DNA of 23,949 nt, taken from positions 1 through 23,949 of IMG/VR virus record IMGVR_UViG_3300035190_000655, one strand, 5' to 3'. This document shows, piece after piece, positions 15,027-20,937 of the stretch. The notes under the pieces are model-generated. The model searched no databases, was not told the origin of the DNA, and was given only the letters and a program-made list of their open reading frames with translations. This stretch comes from a virus. The number at the start of each line of letters is the position of its first letter. Within the stretch, counting starts at the first letter, position 1. A program made the translations under genes and the position numbers.

Positions 15027-16049
15027 ATGTTTAAAGAAAACAAATATAAAAAAATCTATTTTTCAATTGTAGAAAATTCAAAGAATAAAACTTATGATGG
15101 ATATACTGAAAATCATCATATAATACCAAAATGTTTAGGGGGTTCAGATGATAAAGAAAACCTGATAAAACTCTCTGCTAGAGAGCATTTCATTTGCCAT
15201 CTTCTTTTAACTAAAATGTCTGACGATGATAAATTAAAATATGCTTTTATATGTATGCGAGTTTCTAATGGAAATCAAGATAGAAATTATAAAATAAATT
15301 CTTGGGTATATAGTTTATTAAAAGAGTACAATTCCCAATTATGTAAAGAAAAATTTACTGGTAGAGTTTGTCCAAACGAAAATAAAGAAAAATATTATGA
15401 TCCCTTGACGGGAATTTCAAAATTTTATGAAAAGGGTGCTCAACCCGATAATTGGATTAAAGGTTCTTCTCCAGAAACTAAGAAAAAGTTTTCTGGTATG
15501 CATAAAAATAATGTTTATTACCATAACCCAAAAACTGGAAAAGTTATCTCCATAAAAAATTTTGATACCCCTCCGGTGGGATATGTTAAAGGAAACCCAA
15601 ATGCTAATAAAGGAAATGATAAGAATGTAGGTAAAATTAGTTGTTATTGTAATATAACTGGTATTGTTTTAAAAATTGATAAAAATAATATTCCTGAGAA
15701 TTATACTATAGGAACACCTTTTGTTTGGATCAATAATGGAGTAGATTCAAAAATGATAAACAAAATAACTGATTGTTTACCAGATGGGTGGAAGTTTGGT
15801 AGATTAAACCTAAAAACTTCATTGACAATTTTAAACAAAACTGATAAAATGATAGAAACTCCTCTAGGTATTTTTAATAGTCCGAGAAGATTTTGTGAAA
15901 AATATAACTGTGATATTAGTTTTTTTGATAATTTAAATACGAAAATAAGAAAAAATAGAAAATCATTATATTTTTTAGTTTCAGAATTAGAAATGATTGG
16001 GTATAATTTTAATAAAACAAAAAAAGAGAATGGGTTTAAATATGTCTAA
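15027..16049 (+). CDS. HNH homing endonuclease with tandem DNA-binding-like modules, beside thyX
   Basis: A 340-residue protein. The HNH core (about 28-65) reads ENHHIIPKCLGGSDDKENL, then LSAREHFICHLLLTKM. Residues about 110-265 hold four loose repeats ending in a P-x-x-W/Y-x-x-G pattern: YYDPLTGISKF...PDNWIKG, YYHNPKTGKVISI...PPVGYVKG, CYCNITGIVLKI...PENYTIG and a last one ending LPDGWKFGRL. These probably contact DNA. The C-terminal TPLGIFNSPRRFCEKY matches TPFGIFTCIYDFAHYC in the HNH protein at 18240-19199. It lies between a thyX 5' remnant and complete thyX, has its own late promoter, and its stop overlaps the thyX ATG by 8 nt. The likely homing target is thyX. Confidence 0.85.
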   Translation: MFKENKYKKIYFSIVENSKNKTYDGYTENHHIIPKCLGGSDDKENLIKLSAREHFICHLLLTKMSDDDKLKYAFICMRVSNGNQDRNYKINSWVYSLLKEYNSQLCKEKFTGRVCPNENKEKYYDPLTGISKFYEKGAQPDNWIKGSSPETKKKFSGMHKNNVYYHNPKTGKVISIKNFDTPPVGYVKGNPNANKGNDKNVGKISCYCNITGIVLKIDKNNIPENYTIGTPFVWINNGVDSKMINKITDCLPDGWKFGRLNLKTSLTILNKTDKMIETPLGIFNSPRRFCEKYNCDISFFDNLNTKIRKNRKSLYFLVSELEMIGYNFNKTKKENGFKYV

Positions 16050-16884
16050 AAAGAATGATAATGGCGGAATTAGTGCTAAAATTATTTGCGATAGTATCTC
16101 TCCTTTAGGGGTTAGGTTAACAACTTTCGAGCTTCGTTATTGTAGGTTCATTTTATCTGAGTTCAACACACATAGAGTATTTTCTAGAAATTCCGCTTCA
16201 TCCAGAGCAATCCCAGTTAAGAAAATGATTGCTGATGTTATTTCTGACCCAGTTATTCCAGTTTTTTGGGGTAAGAATCAACCCGGGATGCAAGCAAAAG
16301 AAGAACTATCTGGCGGGGAACTGTCAATCGCTAAATTTCTTTGGAGTTTTGCTAGATACCCTGCTTGTTTAGTTGCTTATGCTTTAAATAAAATTGGATT
16401 GCATAAGCAAATTTCTAATAGAATTATTGAACCTTGGATGTGGACTAAGACTATTGTAACATCTACTGAATGGGATAATTTCTTTGAATTAAGAATGCAT
16501 AGCGATGCTCAACCAGAAATTTATGCCCTTACTTGTGAAATGTATGGAGAATATCTTAATTCAGTCCCTACAAAATTGAATTATGGGGATTGGCATTTAC
16601 CTTACGTTACAGATAACGAAATTTGTAATAATCTTATGGTTGATTGTATTAAAATGTCGGGAGCAAGATGTGCTAGGGTGAGTTATCTAACTCATGATGG
16701 AAAAAAACCATCAAAAGATAAAGATTTTAAATTATACGATGACTTGGTTGGTTCTGTACCAATTCATGCTTCTCCAACAGAACATCAAGCAACTCCAACA
16801 AAAGATAAAGAATATCATAAAAACTTTAGAGGTTGGAAACAACATAGGGCAGATATTGAGTATAAATTTAATAAAGGTGAATAA
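16042..16884 (+). CDS. thyX: Flavin-dependent thymidylate synthase ThyX
   Basis: A 280-residue ThyX, which makes dTMP from dUMP using FAD, NADPH and methylenetetrahydrofolate. It shows FILSEFNTHRVFSRNSASSR (from residue 36), the family signature with the nucleotide-binding H-R and S-x-R residues. Further landmarks are FFELRMHSDAQPEI, SGARCARVSYLTHDG and a C-terminal HASPTEHQATP...NFRGWKQHR, as in cyanophage ThyX. I chose ATG 16042 rather than upstream in-frame codons because it matches the start of the remnant copy upstream and overlaps the HNH stop by 8 nt. The homologous remnant at 14883 implies this copy arrived by recombination with the HNH gene. It works with MazG and NrdAB in nucleotide supply. 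Confidence 0.93.
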   Translation: MSKKNDNGGISAKIICDSISPLGVRLTTFELRYCRFILSEFNTHRVFSRNSASSRAIPVKKMIADVISDPVIPVFWGKNQPGMQAKEELSGGELSIAKFLWSFARYPACLVAYALNKIGLHKQISNRIIEPWMWTKTIVTSTEWDNFFELRMHSDAQPEIYALTCEMYGEYLNSVPTKLNYGDWHLPYVTDNEICNNLMVDCIKMSGARCARVSYLTHDGKKPSKDKDFKLYDDLVGSVPIHASPTEHQATPTKDKEYHKNFRGWKQHRADIEYKFNKGE

Positions 16885-16887
16885 AAT

Positions 16888-17307
16888 ATGAATAAGGCAA
16901 GTAAAGTTGATTTAAATCGTTATAAAGAGTTTGTTGCTTCGGTAACGTCTAATGAATCTAATGACGTAGAATTCTTTATCAATAGGGTAAAGGAATTACA
17001 ACACCAAAAGGTTGCTAATATTCCGCTACTATTGACTGCTGGTATTGGACTTGCTTCTGAAGGTGGTGAGTTCGACGAAATTGTTAAAAAGGTTTTGTTT
17101 CAAGGAAAACCTTTGGATGAAGATACCAAGTATCATCTATATAGAGAACTTGGGGATATTGCTTGGTATTGGATTAATGCTTGTCGTGCATTGGATTTAG
17201 ATCCAAATGACGTTATCAGAGAAAACGTTAATAAGTTGATTAATAGGTATCCTGCTGGACAATTCGATGTTCATTATTCGGAAAATAGACAAGATGGCGA
17301 TCTATAA
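16888..17307 (+). CDS. mazG: MazG-like nucleotide pyrophosphohydrolase
   Basis: A 139-residue all-helical protein with the MazG metal-binding pattern: SEGGEFDEIVKK (E58, E61, E64), then YRELGDIAWYWINACRALDL (E87, D90). The end NRYPAGQFDVHYSENRQDGDL is near-identical in pattern to cyanophage MazG proteins. Such enzymes hydrolyse NTPs or dNTPs to NMPs. In cyanophages the preferred substrates are reported to be dGTP and dCTP, suggesting recycling of host DNA precursors. It starts 3 nt after thyX and overlaps the next ORF by one base (TAATG). It belongs to the nucleotide-supply operon with thyX, nrdA and nrdB. Confidence 0.9.
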   Translation: MNKASKVDLNRYKEFVASVTSNESNDVEFFINRVKELQHQKVANIPLLLTAGIGLASEGGEFDEIVKKVLFQGKPLDEDTKYHLYRELGDIAWYWINACRALDLDPNDVIRENVNKLINRYPAGQFDVHYSENRQDGDL

Positions 17308-17504
17308 TGAATGATAAGGTTTATCTGTTGCTAGAAGAACATAGATTTATCAAACCAAGAAGATTTACTATAATTGCGGCTTACGATAGTCCAGAATCAG
17401 CAATGAAAGATTATAAAAGTTATAGTAAACACATAACCTGTGATGAATATCCTTATCTAATTAAATTAGAAGAATGGGACGTAAAGAATGGATTTAAAAA
17501 TTAA
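17307..17504 (+). CDS. Small protein of unknown function
   Basis: A 65-residue protein coupled to mazG by a TAATG junction. It begins MNDKVYLLLEEHRFIKPRRF and contains a beta strand pair and the motif AYDSPESAMKDYKSYSK, which suggests a small alpha/beta fold. No family is recognised. Overlapping junctions and lack of spare sequence support it as a real gene in the nucleotide-metabolism operon. Confidence 0.55.
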   Translation: MNDKVYLLLEEHRFIKPRRFTIIAAYDSPESAMKDYKSYSKHITCDEYPYLIKLEEWDVKNGFKN

Positions 17505-17580
17505 AAAACTTATATTTGAAGCAAATGGATTCTATCAGGATTGTTGTAATATAGAAGGGTTAAATTATGAGCGAATGTAA
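17488..17580 (+). CDS. Possible 30-codon ORF bridging two small genes
   Basis: ATG 17488 lies inside the end of the preceding gene. The frame runs to TAA 17578-17580, overlapping the next start at 17567 by 14 nt. The product, MDLKIKKLIFEANGFYQDCC and ten more residues, fills the 62-nt gap exactly. It could be a coupling leader peptide or chance. No homology can be judged at this length. Confidence 0.25.
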   Translation: MDLKIKKLIFEANGFYQDCCNIEGLNYERM

Positions 17581-17785
17581 AATATACTTAAATAAATTTG
17601 ATTTAACTAAAATGATGCATATTATTGGAAATTTTCCAGAATATGATCTACATGAATCCAAAAGTTTTAAATTAATTTATTATTCTTGCGAGATTGGATA
17701 CACGCTTGATATGGTTATAGAAACAAAGATAAATGGAATTTATGGAGAATTAAAAATCCCGATTGTAGGGGTATCAGATTGGTAA
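17567..17785 (+). CDS. Small protein of unknown function
   Basis: A 72-residue protein, MSECKIYLNKFDLTKMMHII..., with alternating strands (LIYYSCEIGYTLDMVIETKI, then GELKIPIVGV) suggesting a small beta-rich fold. AGAAGGG upstream is a reasonable ribosome-binding site. No family recognised. It is the last gene before the late promoter of nrdA. Confidence 0.5.
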   Translation: MSECKIYLNKFDLTKMMHIIGNFPEYDLHESKSFKLIYYSCEIGYTLDMVIETKINGIYGELKIPIVGVSDW

Positions 17786-17786
17786 T

Positions 17787-17794
17787 AATAAATA
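17787..17794 (+). promoter_or_regulatory. Late-type octamer AATAAATA before the nrdA 5' gene
   Basis: A NATAAATA octamer 33 nt before ATG 17828, in the gap after the small gene. GGAAGGG just before the ATG is a strong ribosome-binding site. The gap also contains other A/T repeats, so confidence is moderate. Confidence 0.45.
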
Positions 17795-17827
17795 AAAAAC
17801 CGAAATTAATAAGAAAGGAAGGGTAAA

Positions 17828-18358
17828 ATGGAAGAATATCTTGGTATCAAAACAAATCCAGAAAGAGATAATTTATTTGATGAATTAGGAATCAAAAGGT
17901 TAAAAGAATCATATATGACAGAAACGGAAATTTCTCCTCAACAAAGGTTTGCTTTTGTAGCAAAGTCATTTGGTTCTAATATTGAACACGCTCAACGATT
18001 ATATGATTATGCTTCTAAACATTGGTTAAGTTTTGCTACTCCAATTCTTTCTTATGGAAAATCTAAAAATGGACTACCAATTTCTTGTTTTGCTGAAGGA
18101 ACTTTAGTTAATACTAAAAATGGATTACTTCCGATAGAACTTCTTAATGTTGGAGATGAAGTTCTATCGGACGATGGAACATATAACCCGATAGAAAAGA
18201 TTAAATCGGAAGATAGTCAAGATTTATACGAATTAGAATTTATGGGAGAAGTTTTTGTTGTGACAGGTAATCATTTAATTCAGACCAGAGAGGATGGTTG
18301 GGTTCGGGTAGATGAACTTGATTTAGATTATCATAATATTGTTCGATTAAAGGATTAG
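17828..18358 (+). CDS. nrdA: NrdA N-terminal extein fused to an N-terminal split intein
   Basis: A 176-residue protein. Residues 1-86 are the start of class Ia ribonucleotide reductase large subunit (RFAFVAKSFG...RLYDYASKHWLSFATPILS...NGLPIS). The chain then turns at C87 into an intein N-fragment of 90 residues: CFAEGTLVNTKNGLLPIELL is block A, and GEVFVVTGNHLIQTRE is block B with the T-x-x-H motif. The stop follows the intein fragment. The matching C-intein and C-extein are encoded at 19268-20935. Trans-splicing would join ...LPIS to CFLSYM..., restoring the redox-active cysteine equivalent to E. coli C225. The extein is short: 86 residues precede this cysteine, against 224 in E. coli, so the ATP-cone domain is absent. 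Confidence 0.9.
   Translation: MEEYLGIKTNPERDNLFDELGIKRLKESYMTETEISPQQRFAFVAKSFGSNIEHAQRLYDYASKHWLSFATPILSYGKSKNGLPISCFAEGTLVNTKNGLLPIELLNVGDEVLSDDGTYNPIEKIKSEDSQDLYELEFMGEVFVVTGNHLIQTREDGWVRVDELDLDYHNIVRLKD
18086..18355 (+). mobile_element. Split intein, N-terminal half (90 residues)
   Basis: It begins at the TGT codon 18086 (C87), the splicing nucleophile, and contains blocks A and B (VGDEVLSDDG; TGNH). With the 36-residue C-half the intein totals 126 residues, which is HINT-domain size without an internal endonuclease. The endonuclease function seems to be carried by the separate HNH gene in the break. Confidence 0.88.
18130..18171. repeat. Perfect 14-bp inverted repeat inside the intein N-half
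   Basis: TCCGATAGAACTTC (18130-18143) and GAAGTTCTATCGGA (18158-18171) are exact reverse complements separated by 14 nt. They lie in the codons for block A of the intein, and also 69 nt past the stop of the antisense HNH gene. No T-run follows on either strand, so a simple terminator is unlikely. It may stabilise transcript ends or act on translation. Confidence 0.75.
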
Positions 18359-19199
18359 TTTTTTCAATAAAAAAGAATCCCAATTCTCTTGGAGTTTTTC
18401 CTATTATATTTTTGTTGAGTTTAGGGTTCTTTTTTGTGTGGTGAGAATTGAATGGTTTATCAGGGTTTTTACAATAATGAGCAAAATCGTAAATACAAGT
18501 AAAAATTCCAAAAGGAGTAATATAAATTCCGTCTTTAATTCTTTTTAAATATTTTCCTTCTTTTCTTGTATCATCATAATATTTTTGTATAGATTTTGCT
18601 AAATTTTTGTTATGAGTTTCTGGACGATTTTTTGAATATGAAGACATTTTTGTAGTGTCTGATTTTTTACTTCCAGAACAAGCGATGCTTTGTTTTATTC
18701 TATTTTCTTCTATAGAATAGAAATCGGTTTTGAGTTTTGATAGTTTTTGTCTAGTTTCTGGTAATACGTTTGGGGTTCCATCTTCTTTATATCCTCTGGT
18801 ATAAACCCCCTTTCTCTTATCTGAAAGGTCTTGCTTTATTCTAGATATTAGTTTAGAATTGATTGATTTTAATGATAAATGTTTTGTGTGTTTTTGATTG
18901 ATTGTTCTTAGTATTGATAATGTTTGAGAAACAGTATTATATGCTTTCCATAATAAGATATGAGCAATAATATGTTGACGATAAGTTAAGATTGCCTTAT
19001 TCCAAGGATATTTTTTAAACGAGTTATATTCTGGAAACATATCTTTAGATTTTGGTAAAATGTGATGATTTTCTACATAAACTAATTCTTCCTGGGTTTT
19101 TGTGGCATTTATTTCTGTGCATTTGTTGATGAAGTTATAATACTTTAATAAGTAGTGGTAGTTGTTTGATTTTGAATTCAAAATTGATAAGATTTCCAA
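18240..19199 (-). CDS. HNH homing endonuclease gene inserted antisense in the nrdA/intein break
   Basis: A 319-residue protein on the minus strand. The start is TTG 19199, supported by AGAGGAAT about 9 nt upstream on that strand. The HNH core (about 42-82) reads VENHHILPKSKDMF, then KAILTYRQHIIAHILLWKAY. A C-terminal segment TPFGIFTCIYDFAHYC resembles the TPLGIFNSPRRFCEKY element of the HNH protein at 15027-16049. The spacing in its HNH core is wider than in the other three HNH proteins, so it is the most divergent. It fills the gap between the two nrdA/intein genes, and its last 39 codons overlap the end of the intein N-half convergently by 119 nt. It probably cuts the intein-free nrdA allele. 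Confidence 0.88.
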   Translation of the reverse strand: MEILSILNSKSNNYHYLLKYYNFINKCTEINATKTQEELVYVENHHILPKSKDMFPEYNSFKKYPWNKAILTYRQHIIAHILLWKAYNTVSQTLSILRTINQKHTKHLSLKSINSKLISRIKQDLSDKRKGVYTRGYKEDGTPNVLPETRQKLSKLKTDFYSIEENRIKQSIACSGSKKSDTTKMSSYSKNRPETHNKNLAKSIQKYYDDTRKEGKYLKRIKDGIYITPFGIFTCIYDFAHYCKNPDKPFNSHHTKKNPKLNKNIIGKTPRELGFFFIEKTNPLIEQYYDNLNQVHLPEPNHPLWSELNDYLSQQKLLP

Positions 19200-19214
19200 A
19201 GTTTAATTCCTCTA

Positions 19215-19222
19215 AATAAATA
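19215..19222 (+). promoter_or_regulatory. Late-type octamer AATAAATA before the nrdA 3' gene
   Basis: A NATAAATA octamer 45 nt before ATG 19268, in the 68-nt divergent gap between the antisense HNH gene and the nrdA C-gene. It would give the C-half its own transcript, needed because the HNH gene separates it from the nrdA 5' gene. A/T-rich context lowers confidence. Confidence 0.45.
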
Positions 19223-19238
19223 TATTTAGTTGTTTTTT

Positions 19239-19246
19239 AATTTATA
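19239..19246 (-). promoter_or_regulatory. Possible minus-strand late promoter for the HNH gene
   Basis: On the minus strand TATAAATT, seven of eight bases of the T4 late octamer, lies 39 nt upstream of the TTG start of the HNH gene. It is the mirror partner of the plus-strand octamer in the same gap. Confidence 0.35.
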
Positions 19247-19267
19247 TAGTAGATAAAAGGTAAAAAA

Positions 19268-19375
19268 ATGAATTTTAGTTTAAAAAAACTTGATATTTCT
19301 AAAAAAGTTTATGATATTCAAGTAAAAAATAATCCAACATTTACGGTTGGAAGGAGTAAACTTGTTGTCCATAAT
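19268..19375 (+). mobile_element. Split intein, C-terminal half (36 residues)
   Basis: Residues 1-36 of the downstream protein, MNFSLKKLDISKKVYDIQVK followed by NNPTFTVGRSKLVVHN, carry block F (VYDIQVKNNPTFTVG) and block G (VVHN). The penultimate His and terminal Asn needed for cyclisation are present, and a +1 Cys follows (TGC 19376-19378). All residues expected for active trans-splicing are there. Confidence 0.9.
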
Positions 19376-20935
19376 TGCTTCCTTTCTTACATGCAAGACT
19401 CTTCTTCTGGTCTTGTAGATACCCTTTCTGAAGTTAATACCCTCTCAATGCTTGGCGGTGGTGTTGGTATTGGTGTTGATATTCGCTCCGCAGACGATAA
19501 AAGCGTTGGAGTTATGCCCCACCTAAAAATCTATGACGCTTCTTGTTTAGCATATCGTCAAGGTAAGACTCGTCGCGGTTCTTATGCTGCTTATCTAAGA
19601 ATAGATCATCCAGACGTTATGATGTTTCTTGAAATGCGTAAGCCCACCGGAGACCAAAACGTAAAGTGTCTTAACCTCCATCATGGTATTATCCTTACTG
19701 ATAAGTTCATGAATATTATTGAGCAATCTATGATTGACCCGGACTTTGATGATTCTTGGAACCTTTATGATACCCATAATCCAGACAAAATAAAAGAAAC
19801 TGTTTCTGCAAAAGAACTTTGGCAAAAGATTATTGAATTAAGAATGCAAACTGGCGAACCATATATATTGTTTATTGATACTGCTAACGAACAAATGCCA
19901 GAGTTCCAAAAGAAGCTTGGTTTAAGTATAAAACAATCCAACATCTGCAGCGAGATTTTACTTCCAACTGACCACGAAAGAACTGCGGTTTGTTGTTTGT
20001 CTTCGGTTAATCTAAGATATTATGATGATTTTAAAGATAATTATCAATTCTTTCGTGACGTTGCGGAAATGTTGGATAATGTACTAACAACTTTTATTGA
20101 TAATGCTCCAGAAGCAATTTCAAGAGCAAAATATTCAGCAATGAGAGAAAGAGCAATTGGTATTGGAACGCTAGGATTTCATACTTATCTGCAACAAAAT
20201 AGTATTCCTTTTGAATGTGCTATGGCAAAATCCAGGAATATGCAGATATTTAAGAATATTAGAACTCATTTAGATCAAGCTAATAAAGAATTAGGGTTTG
20301 AAAGAGGAAATTGTCCGGATTTTGAAGAAGGGGTTATTGGAGAAAAACTATATTATCAAAGGTTTAGTCATTTAATGGCGATTGCTCCTACTGCTTCTAC
20401 TTCTATTATTATGGGTAATATTTCCCCTTCTATTGAACCTATTAGAGCAAATGCTTATCGTCAAGATACTATGTCCGGTTCTCATTTGAACAAGAATCAC
20501 GTACTCGACGAGTTAATTAAAGAAAAGATAAAGGGTAACTCCAAACTAGACTACGATTCTATTTGGTTGGATATTATTTCTAATGACGGTTCTATACAAC
20601 ATATGGATATGTTTACTGATGAAGAAAAAGAAGTATTCAAAACTGCGATGGAAATTGATCAACGTTGGGTAGTGGATTTTGCTGCGGATAGACAAAAGTT
20701 TATTGACCAAACTCAGTCGTTGAACTTATTTTTCAGACCAGACGCGCATATTAAATACCTTCATGCGGTTCATTTTAAAGCTTGGAAAGAAAAATTACCA
20801 ACGTTATATTATTGCCGTTCTGATAGCTTAAAGAAATCTGATAAAGTCTCTAAACAAATTGAAAGAAATATTATTGAAGAAATCAACCTTCAGGATATTA
20901 TTTCTGGTGAAGAATGTTTGGCTTGTAGTTCATAA
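19268..20935 (+). CDS. nrdA: C-terminal split intein fused to NrdA C-terminal extein (catalytic bulk)
   Basis: A 555-residue protein: the intein C-half is residues 1-36, and the C-extein is residues 37-555 starting CFLSYMQDSSSG. It holds the RNR catalytic core. C37 is the C225-equivalent, NICSE (225-229) carries the thiyl-radical cysteine C227 and glutamate E229, and VCCLSSVNL (241-249) gives the C462-type partner. LYYCRS (Y514, Y515) is the radical-transfer tyrosine pair. The terminal CLAC (C550, C553) is the shuttle dithiol. Spliced to the 86-residue N-extein it gives NrdA of about 605 residues, against 761 in E. coli, with no ATP cone. The enzyme reduces ribonucleoside diphosphates with NrdB. 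An HNH gene starts 2 nt after the stop. Confidence 0.95.
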   Translation: MNFSLKKLDISKKVYDIQVKNNPTFTVGRSKLVVHNCFLSYMQDSSSGLVDTLSEVNTLSMLGGGVGIGVDIRSADDKSVGVMPHLKIYDASCLAYRQGKTRRGSYAAYLRIDHPDVMMFLEMRKPTGDQNVKCLNLHHGIILTDKFMNIIEQSMIDPDFDDSWNLYDTHNPDKIKETVSAKELWQKIIELRMQTGEPYILFIDTANEQMPEFQKKLGLSIKQSNICSEILLPTDHERTAVCCLSSVNLRYYDDFKDNYQFFRDVAEMLDNVLTTFIDNAPEAISRAKYSAMRERAIGIGTLGFHTYLQQNSIPFECAMAKSRNMQIFKNIRTHLDQANKELGFERGNCPDFEEGVIGEKLYYQRFSHLMAIAPTASTSIIMGNISPSIEPIRANAYRQDTMSGSHLNKNHVLDELIKEKIKGNSKLDYDSIWLDIISNDGSIQHMDMFTDEEKEVFKTAMEIDQRWVVDFAADRQKFIDQTQSLNLFFRPDAHIKYLHAVHFKAWKEKLPTLYYCRSDSLKKSDKVSKQIERNIIEEINLQDIISGEECLACSS

Positions 20936-20937
20936 AA

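Noticed and set aside
15997-16041. ThyX start 45 nt upstream at 15997
   Set aside because: It would lie deep within the HNH gene and add residues not shared with the remnant ThyX start. ATG 16042 overlaps the HNH stop and fits family length.
14883-16884. Group I intron in thyX with the HNH gene as intron ORF
   Set aside because: The downstream thyX has its own full N-terminus and start codon, duplicating rather than continuing the remnant. An intron would leave two complementary exons. I also see no recognisable group I core around the HNH gene.
18359-19199. Endonuclease domain inserted within a contiguous intein
   Set aside because: The HNH gene is on the opposite strand and stop codons end the N-half. 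The intein halves are separate polypeptides, so this is a split intein with a free-standing endonuclease gene.
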